Assembly: GCA_004210915.1 (NCBI GenBank)
Contig: SEGS01000022.1
Coordinates: 1-59,790, forward strand
Length of the DNA: 59,790 bases
Origin: Variovorax sp.
GTDB lineage: Bacteria > Pseudomonadota > Gammaproteobacteria > Burkholderiales > Burkholderiaceae_C
Reading direction: 5' to 3'
Below the pieces are notes generated by a model. That model had not been told where the DNA came from. It worked only from the letters and a program-made list of their open reading frames with translations, and searched no databases. The position numbers and the translations under genes are program-made. How positions within the stretch are numbered: the stretch's first letter is position 1; each line of letters starts with the position of its first letter. Of this stretch, positions 28,015 to 35,071 are shown in pieces.

Positions 28015-29495
28015 CTGCGCCTGGCGGGGCCCCGGAGCCGTTGCCGCCGACCGCACCGGCGGCAGCGGCGGCAGCGGCCCGGCCCGCGCGCAAGGTGATC
28101 CCGATCGCTGCTGCGCCGGCCGACAGCGGCGCCTTGTACGAAGCGCACAAGAAGGTCTACCCGCGCAGCGTGCAGGGCCTGTTCGCGCGCTGGCGCTGGG
28201 CCATGGTCTTCCTCACGCAGCTGGTGTTCTACGGGCTGCCGTGGCTCGAGTGGGGCCAGCGCCAGTCGGTGCTGTTCGACCTGGGCGCGCGGCGCTTCTA
28301 CATCTTCGGCCTGGTGCTCTACCCGCAGGACCTGATCTACCTGACCGGGCTGCTCGTCATCTCGGCCCTCGCGCTCTTCCTGTTCACCGCGGTGGCCGGC
28401 CGGCTGTGGTGCGGCTACACCTGCCCGCAGACGGTCTACACCGAGATCTTCCTGTGGGTCGAGCACAGGATCGAAGGCAACCGCATCGCGCGTATCCGCC
28501 TCGACGAAGGCGCCTTCTCGATGGAGAAGCTGGTCAAGAAGAGCTTCAAGCACATCGTCTGGCTGGGCATCGCGCTGTGGACGGGTTTCACCTTCGTCGG
28601 CTACTTCACGCCCATCCGCGATCTGGGCATGGCCTTCCTGCAGACGCAGATGGGGTCGTGGGAAGTCTTCTGGGTGTTCTTCTACGGCTTCGCCACCTAC
28701 GGCAATGCCGGCTTCATGCGCGAGCAGGTCTGCAAGTACATGTGCCCGTATGCGCGCTTCCAGGGCGCGATGTTCGACCGCGACACGCTCATCGTGAGCT
28801 ACGACGAGCAGCGCGGCGAGCCACGGGGCGTGCGCGCCCGCGGCAGCGACGCGAGGGCGCAAGGCCTGGGCGACTGCATCGACTGCACCCTGTGCGTGCA
28901 GGTCTGCCCGACCGACATCGACATCCGGCAGGGGCTGCAGTACGAATGCATCGGCTGTGGCCTGTGCATCGACGCCTGCGACACCGTGATGGACCGCATG
29001 GCGCTGCCGCGCGGGCTGATCCGCTACGCCACGCAGAACAGCATGGCGGGGCGCTGGTCGCCGCGGCAGGTGCTGCGGCGCGTGCTGCGGCCGCGCGTCC
29101 TGGCGTACAGCGGCGTGATGGTGTTGCTCACGGTCGGCCTGCTGGTCAGCCTGGTGGTGCGCACGCCGCTGAAAGTCGACGTGGTGCGCGACCGCGGCGC
29201 GCTCGCGCGCATCGCCGAAGGCGGGCAGCTCGAGAACGTCTACCGCCTGCAGATCATGAATGCGACCGAGCAGACCCAGCACTACCGCATCGCGGCGCAT
29301 GGCCTGGCCGGCGTGAGCGTGTCGCCGGAAGAGCCAGTGGAAGTGGCGCCGGCCGAATCGCGCGGCGTCGCGGTGCGCTTGCAGATTCCCTACGGCAGCG
29401 CGCCGGCCGGCTCGCACACCGTGTACTTCGACGTGCGCTCGGCCGATGGCAGTGCACAGGTGTCCGAAAAAGCCGCCTTCCTGGTGCCCCGATGA
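28011..29495 (+). CDS. ccoG: cbb3 oxidase accessory ferredoxin-type protein CcoG
   Basis: A membrane Fe-S protein that helps copper delivery to cbb3 oxidase (FixG/RdxA family; cupric reductase activity has been reported for family members). It has 494 residues from a GTG start that overlaps the ccoP stop by 4 bases. An Ala/Pro-rich N-terminus is followed by about five spans. Two 4Fe-4S motifs are clear, CIDCTLCVQVCP (about 290) and CIGCGLCIDACD (about 313), and WCGYTCPQTVYTE near 135 carries additional conserved cysteines. The C-terminal domain is periplasmic and Ig-like. Confidence 0.95.
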   Translation: MTAPGGAPEPLPPTAPAAAAAAARPARKVIPIAAAPADSGALYEAHKKVYPRSVQGLFARWRWAMVFLTQLVFYGLPWLEWGQRQSVLFDLGARRFYIFGLVLYPQDLIYLTGLLVISALALFLFTAVAGRLWCGYTCPQTVYTEIFLWVEHRIEGNRIARIRLDEGAFSMEKLVKKSFKHIVWLGIALWTGFTFVGYFTPIRDLGMAFLQTQMGSWEVFWVFFYGFATYGNAGFMREQVCKYMCPYARFQGAMFDRDTLIVSYDEQRGEPRGVRARGSDARAQGLGDCIDCTLCVQVCPTDIDIRQGLQYECIGCGLCIDACDTVMDRMALPRGLIRYATQNSMAGRWSPRQVLRRVLRPRVLAYSGVMVLLTVGLLVSLVVRTPLKVDVVRDRGALARIAEGGQLENVYRLQIMNATEQTQHYRIAAHGLAGVSVSPEEPVEVAPAESRGVAVRLQIPYGSAPAGSHTVYFDVRSADGSAQVSEKAAFLVPR

Positions 29496-29521
29496 ATCCG
29501 AAGAAAAGAAGGAGATTGAGC

Positions 29522-29812
29522 ATGTCTGCCGACAACGCAACCAGCGCGGCCCTGCCACCCGAGCCCTGGTGGAAGTTCCCCTATGTCTGGATGGTCATCG
29601 CCGGGCCGGTCGCGGCCATGGTCGTAGGCTTCAGCATGCTGTTCGTGGCGCTCGGCTCGCCCGATCCTGTGGTGGCGCAGGATTACTACCGCCGGGGCAT
29701 CGAGATCAACAAGACGCTGGCCGATCGGCCGCTGATGCCGGCAATGACAGGGCGCAACCATGCAACGACGCCCGCAGGGGATGTGCCCGTGCCGGCGGGA
29801 GCGGCGCGATGA
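29522..29812 (+). CDS. ccoH: cbb3 assembly protein CcoH/FixH
   Basis: A 96-residue single-span protein. PPEPWWKFPYVWMVIAGPVA and the DPVVAQDYYRRGIEINK segment after the helix are the FixH hallmarks. It is needed for assembly of the oxidase. AAGGAG 7 bases upstream supports the ATG at 29522; an in-frame ATG at 29492 overlapping the ccoG stop would add a basic MNPKKRRRLS leader and is less likely. It overlaps the next small gene by ATGA. Confidence 0.9.
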   Translation: MSADNATSAALPPEPWWKFPYVWMVIAGPVAAMVVGFSMLFVALGSPDPVVAQDYYRRGIEINKTLADRPLMPAMTGRNHATTPAGDVPVPAGAAR

Positions 29813-30066
29813 GCCCGGTGCAGCGTGTCATGCACGTCCTCTGGCCCGGCTTTCTGACGGCTTGCGTTGCTGAATTCGCGGTGTTCGCGCTGGTGGACCC
29901 CAATGAGCTGCATTGGGGCGCTGCCGCTTTGCCAATGTCGCGGCAGGCTATCTACGCCGGGGCGTTCTTCCTGTTCTGGACGTTGAGCGCCGTATCGAGC
30001 GCGCTGACCTTGCTGCTGGTGGCGTCGCCTTCAACGGCGCCGGTCAGGCGCACGCCGGAGGATTGA
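29809..30066 (+). CDS. Small two-span membrane protein of unknown function in the cbb3 operon
   Basis: I do not recognise a named family. The 85-residue protein has two hydrophobic spans (about 9-29 and 47-71) with a short DPNELHWGAAALPMSRQ loop and a basic tail. The start overlaps the ccoH stop (ATGA), so it is the last gene of the cco operon. Its 3' end overlaps the convergent fnr gene by 23 bases. An accessory role in oxidase assembly or membrane organisation is suggested by position only. Confidence 0.8.
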   Translation: MSPVQRVMHVLWPGFLTACVAEFAVFALVDPNELHWGAAALPMSRQAIYAGAFFLFWTLSAVSSALTLLLVASPSTAPVRRTPED

Positions 30067-30763
30067 CCAGCCGCTGAAGCTCGGCCTCGTCGAGGATGCG
30101 AACGTGGCGCTGGTTGACTTCGAGCAGGCCCTCTTCCACGAACTTCGACAAGGTGCGGCTGACCGTCTCGAGCTTGAGCCCGAGGTAGCTGCCGATCTCT
30201 TCGCGGGTCATTCGCAGCACCAGCTCGGTCGCCGAGAAGCCGCGGGCATGCAGCCGCTGCACCATGTTCAGCAGGAAGGCGGCCAGTCGTTCTTCAGCCC
30301 GCATGCTGCCCAGCAGCAGCATCACACCATGCTCGCGCACGATCTCGCGGCTCATGATGCGGTGGACATGGCGCTGCAAGGCCGTCACCTCGCGCGACAG
30401 CTCTTCAATGCGGTCGAACGGCATGACGCAGACTTCGGCGTCTTCCAGTGCGACGGCGTCGCAGCTGTGCCGGTTGTTGACGATGCCATCGAGACCGATG
30501 ATCTCGCCGGCCATCTGGAACCCGGTGACCTGGTCGCGCCCGTCTTCCGTCGTGACCTGGGTCTTGAACACCCCGGTGCGGATCGCATAGAGCGACGTGA
30601 AGCGCTCACCGCTGCGGAACAGCGTGTCCTTGCGCTTGACCTTGCGCCGGACGGCCACGATCTCCTCGATGCGGTCCAGCTCGGCCTTCTCGAGGCCGAC
30701 GGGCATGCAAAGCTCCCGCAGGTTGCAGTTGGAGCAGGCGACTTTGATGGTTTCAGGTGTCAT
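30044..30763 (-). CDS. fnr: FNR/Anr-type oxygen-sensing transcriptional regulator
   Basis: A 239-residue CRP/FNR regulator. Cysteines at residues 10, 13 and 19 (ACSNCNLRELC) plus Cys 112 (AEVCVMPF) match the four ligands of the O2-labile 4Fe-4S cluster in E. coli FNR. A cyclic-nucleotide-like domain follows, and the C-terminal helix-turn-helix MTREEIGSYLGLKLETVSRT carries the E-x2-S-R reading head that binds TTGAT. The ATG at 30763 was chosen because the extra 26 residues from 30841 do not fit the family. It is convergent with the cco operon and divergent from hemN, with an FNR box near its own start, so autoregulation is likely. Confidence 0.95.
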   Translation of the reverse strand: MTPETIKVACSNCNLRELCMPVGLEKAELDRIEEIVAVRRKVKRKDTLFRSGERFTSLYAIRTGVFKTQVTTEDGRDQVTGFQMAGEIIGLDGIVNNRHSCDAVALEDAEVCVMPFDRIEELSREVTALQRHVHRIMSREIVREHGVMLLLGSMRAEERLAAFLLNMVQRLHARGFSATELVLRMTREEIGSYLGLKLETVSRTLSKFVEEGLLEVNQRHVRILDEAELQRLVNPPACA

Positions 30764-30802
30764 GGCTTCACGCCATTGTCGGTGGAACGCCGGACCGGGG
30801 CG

Positions 30803-30816
30803 TTGATCCATGTCAA
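30803..30816. promoter_or_regulatory. FNR/Anr box between fnr and hemN
   Basis: TTGATCCATGTCAA matches TTGAT-N4-ATCAA with one change. It lies 40 bases before the fnr start and 56 before hemN. A -41.5 placement puts the hemN transcript start near 30851 with a leader of about 20 bases, while for fnr the box would lie over its promoter. Activation of hemN and feedback on fnr are the likely outcomes (inference). Confidence 0.75.
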
Positions 30817-30871
30817 GGATGTCCGCCGCAATACCCGGCACAGTGGGGTCAGCCCCTTGATACGAGCCGCG

Positions 30872-32296
30872 ATGTCCCTCACTGTTTTACCCCACCGCTC
30901 CGGCCCTCGGGAGGTGATTGCGCCTTCGGCGGCCGTCCTGAGCCGGTTCGAAGTCCCTGGCCCGCGCTACACCTCGTACCCGACGGCAGACCGATTCGTC
31001 GAGGCGTTCGGTGCCGATGCCTATGGCGAGGCCTTGCGCGAGCGCGCCGCTGCGGTGGGCGCGCGCCAGGCGCCCCTGTCGGTCTACGTGCACGTCCCGT
31101 TCTGCGAGTCGCTCTGCTACTACTGCGCCTGCAACAAGATCATCACCCGCCACCGGGAACGTGCCGTCGAATACCTCGATCACCTGGAGCGCGAACTGGC
31201 GCTGCAGTCGGCGCAACTCGGCTATGGCGCACCTGTGAGCCAGTTGCACCTGGGCGGCGGGACGCCCACCTTCCTGGACGATGCCGGCCTCGCGCGCCTG
31301 ATGGCCGCGTTGCGGGGCGCGTTCAGCTTCGCGCCCGATGGGGAGTATGCGATCGAGGTCGACCCGCGCACGGTCGATGCCGCGCGGCTGGCCCATCTGG
31401 CTGCGCTCGGCTTCAATCGGCTGAGCTTCGGCGTGCAGGATTTCGATCCGGCCGTCCAGAAAGCGGTTCACCGGCTGCAGCCCGCACAGCAGGTGTTCGA
31501 TCTGGTGGGCCACGCGCGAGCGCTCGGCTTCGCGTCGATCAACACGGACCTGATCTACGGCCTGCCGCTGCAGACGGTGGCCTCGTTCGACCGTACGCTG
31601 GCGCAGGTGTGCGAACTGCGCCCGGACCGCATCGCGCTCTACGCCTATGCCCACCTGCCCGAGCGCTTCAAACCCCAGCGCCGGATCGCCACCAATGACC
31701 TGCCGGAGGGTATTGCGAAGGTGGAAATGCTGGCGCGTTCGATTGCCGCGCTCACGGCAGCCGGCTATGTCTACATCGGCATGGACCACTTTGCCCTGCC
31801 TGACGACCCGCTGGCCGTGGCCAAGCGGCAAGGGCGCCTGCACCGCAGTTTCCAGGGCTACAGCCCCCAGCCGGATGGCGACATCCTCGCGCTGGGCGTC
31901 TCTGCCATCGGCCGCATCGGCGCCACCTACAGCCAGAACGCCAAGACACTGGCGGAGTACTACGACCTGCTCGGCCAGGGCCGGCTGCCGGTGGTGCGCG
32001 GGCTGGCGCTCAGCCGCGAGGACGTGCTGCGGCGCGCGACGATCATGGCGCTGATGTGCCAGGGACGGCTCGACTTCGAAGCCATCGGCCTGGCCCATCT
32101 GACCGATGCCCGCCGCCATTTCGCGGCCGAACTGGCGGCGCTGGAGCCCCTCCAGGCGCAGGGCCTGGTCCAGCTGACGGACCAGGCCATCGAGGTCACG
32201 CCTACCGGCTGGTTCTTCGTGCGCGCGATCGCGATGGTGTTCGATCGCTATCTGCAGGCCGATCGCAACCGCACGCGCTTCTCGCGCATCGTCTAG
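30872..32296 (+). CDS. hemN: Oxygen-independent coproporphyrinogen III oxidase
   Basis: Radical-SAM enzyme making protoporphyrinogen IX in haem synthesis without O2. The ATG at 30872 gives 474 residues, close to the family's ~460. The cluster motif HVPFCESLCYYCACNK has cysteines at 78, 82, 85 and 87 in the HemN pattern C-x3-C-x2-C-x-C. HLGGGTPTFL (SAM site) and IEVDPRTVDAARLAHL follow. PRYTSYPTADRF near residue 31 is typical of true HemN rather than the HemW chaperone. Placement next to fnr and cco supports haem supply in low oxygen. Confidence 0.95.
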   Translation: MSLTVLPHRSGPREVIAPSAAVLSRFEVPGPRYTSYPTADRFVEAFGADAYGEALRERAAAVGARQAPLSVYVHVPFCESLCYYCACNKIITRHRERAVEYLDHLERELALQSAQLGYGAPVSQLHLGGGTPTFLDDAGLARLMAALRGAFSFAPDGEYAIEVDPRTVDAARLAHLAALGFNRLSFGVQDFDPAVQKAVHRLQPAQQVFDLVGHARALGFASINTDLIYGLPLQTVASFDRTLAQVCELRPDRIALYAYAHLPERFKPQRRIATNDLPEGIAKVEMLARSIAALTAAGYVYIGMDHFALPDDPLAVAKRQGRLHRSFQGYSPQPDGDILALGVSAIGRIGATYSQNAKTLAEYYDLLGQGRLPVVRGLALSREDVLRRATIMALMCQGRLDFEAIGLAHLTDARRHFAAELAALEPLQAQGLVQLTDQAIEVTPTGWFFVRAIAMVFDRYLQADRNRTRFSRIV

Positions 32297-32313
32297 CGCG
32301 GCAGGGCTTCGCG

Positions 32314-33030
32314 ATGCAATCCGCGCTGATCGCCACCGCGTTCATCAGCGGCCTTGCCGCCGGTCCGCACTGCGTCGTGATGTGCGGCGCTGCCTGTGCC
32401 GGCGTCGTGCGTCTGGTGCGGGCACCGGCGGGCGGCGTGGCGGTCCTCCAGCCACCCGTGGCGGGCGCCTCGGGCGGGATGCGCGCGGTGGCGTTCCACG
32501 CCGGGCGGGCCGCCGGCTATGCGGCGGCGGGCGCGGTGGCAGCCGCCGCCGTGCAGGCCGTGGCGTGGGCCGGCGAGCAGGTCGCCGCCCTGCGACCTCT
32601 GTGGCTGCTCCTGCATGTCGGCATCTTTGCCTGGGGCCTCGTGATGGTCGCGTTCGGGCGGCAGCCGTTCTGGGCGCAACGCCTGATCGGCGGCCTTGCG
32701 ACCGCGCTGCGAACCGTCAACGGCTCGACCTGGCGCGTCGTCGGCACCGGCGTGCTCTGGGCCGCGATGCCGTGCGGCCTCCTGTATTCCGCATTGATGC
32801 TGGCCGCACTGGGCAACGGCCCGGTCCACGGCGCGCTGGTCATGACCGCCTTCGCCGCGGGCAGCGGGCTGGCGCTTGCGCTGGCGCCCTGGCTCTGGGA
32901 ACGGTTGCAGCGCCGGGGCGCGTCACGCCGCGAATGGGGCGCACGCCTCGCCGGCGCAGTGCTGGCGGGCGTGGCGCTGAAGGCCGTCTGGCACGACCTT
33001 GAGCAGCAGATCCTGCGCTGGTGTCAGTGA
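32314..33030 (+). CDS. SafE/UreH-like (DsbD_2-type) membrane protein with HCxxMCG motif
   Basis: A 238-residue polytopic protein with about six spans. The N-terminal SGLAAGPHCVVMCGAACAG carries the H-C-x3-C-G type metal/thiol motif seen in the sulfite exporter TauE/SafE and UreH-like families that often sit beside cbb3 genes. A later MPCGLLYSALMLAA adds a second conserved Cys-Gly. A role in copper handling or thiol balance for the oxidase is inference from the neighbours. It starts 17 bases after hemN with no clear ribosome site. Confidence 0.82.
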   Translation: MQSALIATAFISGLAAGPHCVVMCGAACAGVVRLVRAPAGGVAVLQPPVAGASGGMRAVAFHAGRAAGYAAAGAVAAAAVQAVAWAGEQVAALRPLWLLLHVGIFAWGLVMVAFGRQPFWAQRLIGGLATALRTVNGSTWRVVGTGVLWAAMPCGLLYSALMLAALGNGPVHGALVMTAFAAGSGLALALAPWLWERLQRRGASRREWGARLAGAVLAGVALKAVWHDLEQQILRWCQ

Positions 33031-33037
33031 GTCAACA

Positions 33038-33856
33038 TCAGCCGCGCAGACCCTTCCACAGCATGTAGGCCGCGAGCACGTACAGGATGCTCGCGAACAC
33101 CCGCTTGAGTTGCTTGACCGGCAAACGGTGCGCCGCCTTCGCGCCCAGCGGCGCGGTGAGGAAACTGCAGATGGCGATCACCACCAGCGCCGGCACCCAG
33201 ATGTAGCCGAAGGCGCCGGCCGGCAGGCCCTGGACCGACTGGCCGCTGACCACGTAGCCGGCCACGTTGGCCAACGCGATCGGAAAGCCCAGTGCGGCGC
33301 TGGTTGCCACCGCGTTGTGAATCGCGACGTTGCACCACGTCATGAAGGGCACGCTGATGAAGCCGCCGCCCGCGCCGACCAGGCCCGAGATGAAGCCGAT
33401 CACGCCGCCCGCCGCCAGCTGGCCGCCCGTGCCGGGCATCTGCCGCGTGGGCTTGGGTTTCTTGTCCAGGAACATCTGGGTTGCCGAGAAGCCGACGAAG
33501 AGCGCGAAGAAGATCGCGAGCGCGGTGCCCTTGAGCAGCGCGAACACGCCCAGGCTGCCGACCAGGCTGCCGATGACGATGCCGGGCGACAGGCGGCGTG
33601 CGATGTCCCAGCGGACGGCACCGCGCTTGTGGTGCGCGCGCACGCTCGAGATCGACGTGAAGATGATGGTCGCCATCGAGGTCGCGATTGCCATCTTCAC
33701 GGCCAGATCGGCCGGCACGCCGCGCTGGTCGAGGATGATCGTGATGAACGGCACCATCAGCATGCCGCCGCCGATGCCGAGCAAGCCCGCGAGGAATCCG
33801 GTGGCCAGGCCGAGCACGGCAAGTTGGGCGATCAGCAGCGGATCGAGCAGGTTCAC
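33038..33856 (-). CDS. TauE/SafE-family permease (sulfite/sulfonate exporter type)
   Basis: A 272-residue membrane protein with two halves of four hydrophobic spans. GLLGIGGGMLMVPFI (about 25) and GLVGAGGGFISVPFM (about 160) are the repeated glycine-rich signatures of the family. The substrate may be sulfite, sulfoacetate or another small anion and cannot be told from sequence. It converges on the gene at 32314 with 7 bases between. Its upstream side contains the terminator of the probable 6S RNA. Confidence 0.9.
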   Translation of the reverse strand: MNLLDPLLIAQLAVLGLATGFLAGLLGIGGGMLMVPFITIILDQRGVPADLAVKMAIATSMATIIFTSISSVRAHHKRGAVRWDIARRLSPGIVIGSLVGSLGVFALLKGTALAIFFALFVGFSATQMFLDKKPKPTRQMPGTGGQLAAGGVIGFISGLVGAGGGFISVPFMTWCNVAIHNAVATSAALGFPIALANVAGYVVSGQSVQGLPAGAFGYIWVPALVVIAICSFLTAPLGAKAAHRLPVKQLKRVFASILYVLAAYMLWKGLRG

Positions 33857-33871
33857 GTGAGCGTTCCGGGG

Positions 33872-33910
33872 GAAGAAGAAACGGCCCCGTGCAGCAGGTG
33901 CAAGGGACCG
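33872..33910 (-). terminator. Rho-independent terminator of the zapA/6S transcript
   Basis: On the minus strand a stem of 7 pairs (33904-33910 with 33882-33888, one G-U), one mismatch, then 4 more pairs (TGCA/TGCA) closes a 5-base loop (33894-33898). It is followed by the T-rich TTTCTTCTTCC (33871-33881). It lies directly downstream of the probable 6S RNA. Confidence 0.7.
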
Positions 33911-33911
33911 T

Positions 33912-34072
33912 GGGACGATGAATAAGGTGTCTGCGAGTGGCGCCGGACCCGCATCCTGAACCAGGGTTCAGGTGGGCGAGGGCAGCGAGGCTTCGGGTTC
34001 ATCTGACGCGAGATGATCACACCTGCCAGGCGATGTACCAAGCCCGGCTCCGGAGAGCATTGGAACAAGGAA
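33912..34072 (-). ncRNA. ssrS: Probable 6S RNA
   Basis: Located downstream of zapA on the same strand, the known beta/gamma-proteobacterial site of ssrS. On the minus strand the 3' part has the hairpin CCTGAAC-CCTG-GTTCAGG (33955-33972), equivalent to the E. coli CUUGAACC...GGUUCAAG arm. A CATCT...AGATG hairpin is followed by GAAGCC as in E. coli 6S, and a closing stem pairs GGAGCCGGGC with GTCCGGCGCC. 6S RNA mimics an open promoter and binds sigma-70 RNA polymerase in stationary phase. The ends are estimated. Confidence 0.6.
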
Positions 34073-34140
34073 ATATAAAGCCCGACGGCACCGCAGACGA
34101 GGTCGATTTTACGCCCCGGCGCGATCGGGCGTGTAGGCCA

Positions 34141-34503
34141 TCACAGCAAATGGCCATCGCCCGCGAGGGCGTTGTCGAGCCGTTGAACCAATTGCGCGGC
34201 GCGCGCGTCGCTTTCGGCGTCGAAAGCGGGGCCGGCGCCCGCTGCATCGTGCGGCGCCGCAGCGGGAGTGGGGGCGTTCAGCGTGCCGTCCGCGATCTGC
34301 TGCTGCAGTTGCGTCAGGTCGAAGGCCAGATTGAGCGAGGCGAGCACCGCGATGCGGTCGCGCGCCTTGACCTTGCCCGCATCGCGAATTTTGCACATCG
34401 CAGCGTCCACGCGCTCAACGGCTTCGCGCAACGGACCTTCGCCATCTTCGGGGCAGCCGAGCAGGTAGCTCTGGCCCATGATCTGAACTTCGATCTGCTT
34501 CAT
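34141..34503 (-). CDS. zapA: Cell division protein ZapA
   Basis: A 120-residue FtsZ-ring stabiliser. MKQIEVQIMGQSYLLGCPEDGEGPL is the typical ZapA N-terminal globular part. AGKVKARDRIAVLASLNLAFDL leads to the helical region, and the C-terminus is a coiled coil with an Ala/Pro-rich insert. It is cytoplasmic. It overlaps the upstream small gene by ATGA, and the transcript probably continues into 6S RNA. Confidence 0.93.
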   Translation of the reverse strand: MKQIEVQIMGQSYLLGCPEDGEGPLREAVERVDAAMCKIRDAGKVKARDRIAVLASLNLAFDLTQLQQQIADGTLNAPTPAAAPHDAAGAGPAFDAESDARAAQLVQRLDNALAGDGHLL

Positions 34504-34730
34504 GCTCCGGCGGAGTCCTCAGTGTTCGGTGGGGCGGCTGGCAGCCGCTCGAGCAGCACGTCGAGCCGGGTGCGGGCTGCGGCGAGCCGCGACTTGAGCC
34601 CATCGCGCTCTCGCGTCAGCGCATCGACCTGTTCCTGCAACAACGCGTTGGTGCGTTGCACCTCTTCGTGGCGTACGAGCAAACGTTCAACGCGCTCGGC
34701 GATCTGGTCGATGGGGCTGGCGGCGGACAT
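34500..34730 (-). CDS. Small coiled-coil protein (TIGR02449/ZapB-like)
   Basis: A 76-residue protein, nearly all heptad-like coiled coil (VERLLVRHEEVQRTNALLQEQ and following, residues about 10-60), ending in a short Pro-rich tail. Betaproteobacterial zapA genes are usually preceded by such a gene, annotated TIGR02449 or ZapB-like; a division role is inferred from the ATGA overlap with zapA and the ZapB resemblance. Confidence 0.85.
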   Translation of the reverse strand: MSAASPIDQIAERVERLLVRHEEVQRTNALLQEQVDALTRERDGLKSRLAAARTRLDVLLERLPAAPPNTEDSAGA

Positions 34731-34763
34731 GGCGTGAGATTGTAGGTGGCCTAGAATCCCGCC

Positions 34764-34975
34764 CGTTGGTGCTCGCGCCGCGGTTCACGCGTCGCAGTTC
34801 AACGGGAAGCAGGAGCCGAGGTCGTCCAAGACCGGAGCCGCCTGCGCTGCCCCCGCAACGGTCAAGCAGTCGGCACCGCAAGGTGCCATCTCCGTCAATC
34901 AGCCACTGGGTGCCCTGAAACAGGTGCCTGGGAAGGCGACGGAGGCCGCACTGCCAGCCCGGATACCGGCCAACA
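34764..34975 (+). ncRNA. Cobalamin (B12) riboswitch
   Basis: The classical conserved blocks are in order: GGGAAGCAGG-type start (34803), GCCCCCGCAACGG (about 34849-34861), AGCCACTG (34899), TGGGAAGGC (34929) and the B12 box GCCAGCCCGGATACCGGCC (34953-34971). It lies in the 341-base leader before btuB and has the length of the family aptamer. Adenosylcobalamin binding would reduce btuB and probably the coupled genes. Confidence 0.95.
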
Positions 34976-35015
34976 AGGCGGCTGCCGCATGCGTCAAGCG
35001 TGCAGCAGCCATGAC

Positions 35016-35058
35016 GCCCAACCACCGGCGGGGAAGCCGGTGACGGGCATTGGTTTTT
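35016..35058 (+). terminator. Likely riboswitch expression platform (terminator hairpin)
   Basis: CACCGGC (35023-35029) pairs with GCCGGTG (35036-35042), extended by outer pairing of the GCCCAA bases (35016-35021) with GGGC/TTGG bases (35045-35053). TTTTTT follows at 35053-35058, ending 14 bases before the btuB ATG. This looks like a ligand-controlled terminator or sequestering hairpin of the cobalamin riboswitch. Confidence 0.5.
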
Positions 35059-35071
35059 TCGGTTTCTTTCC

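Noticed and set aside
29492..29521. Earlier ATG for ccoH
   Set aside because: AAGGAG is placed for the ATG at 29522, and the added residues are not typical of FixH.
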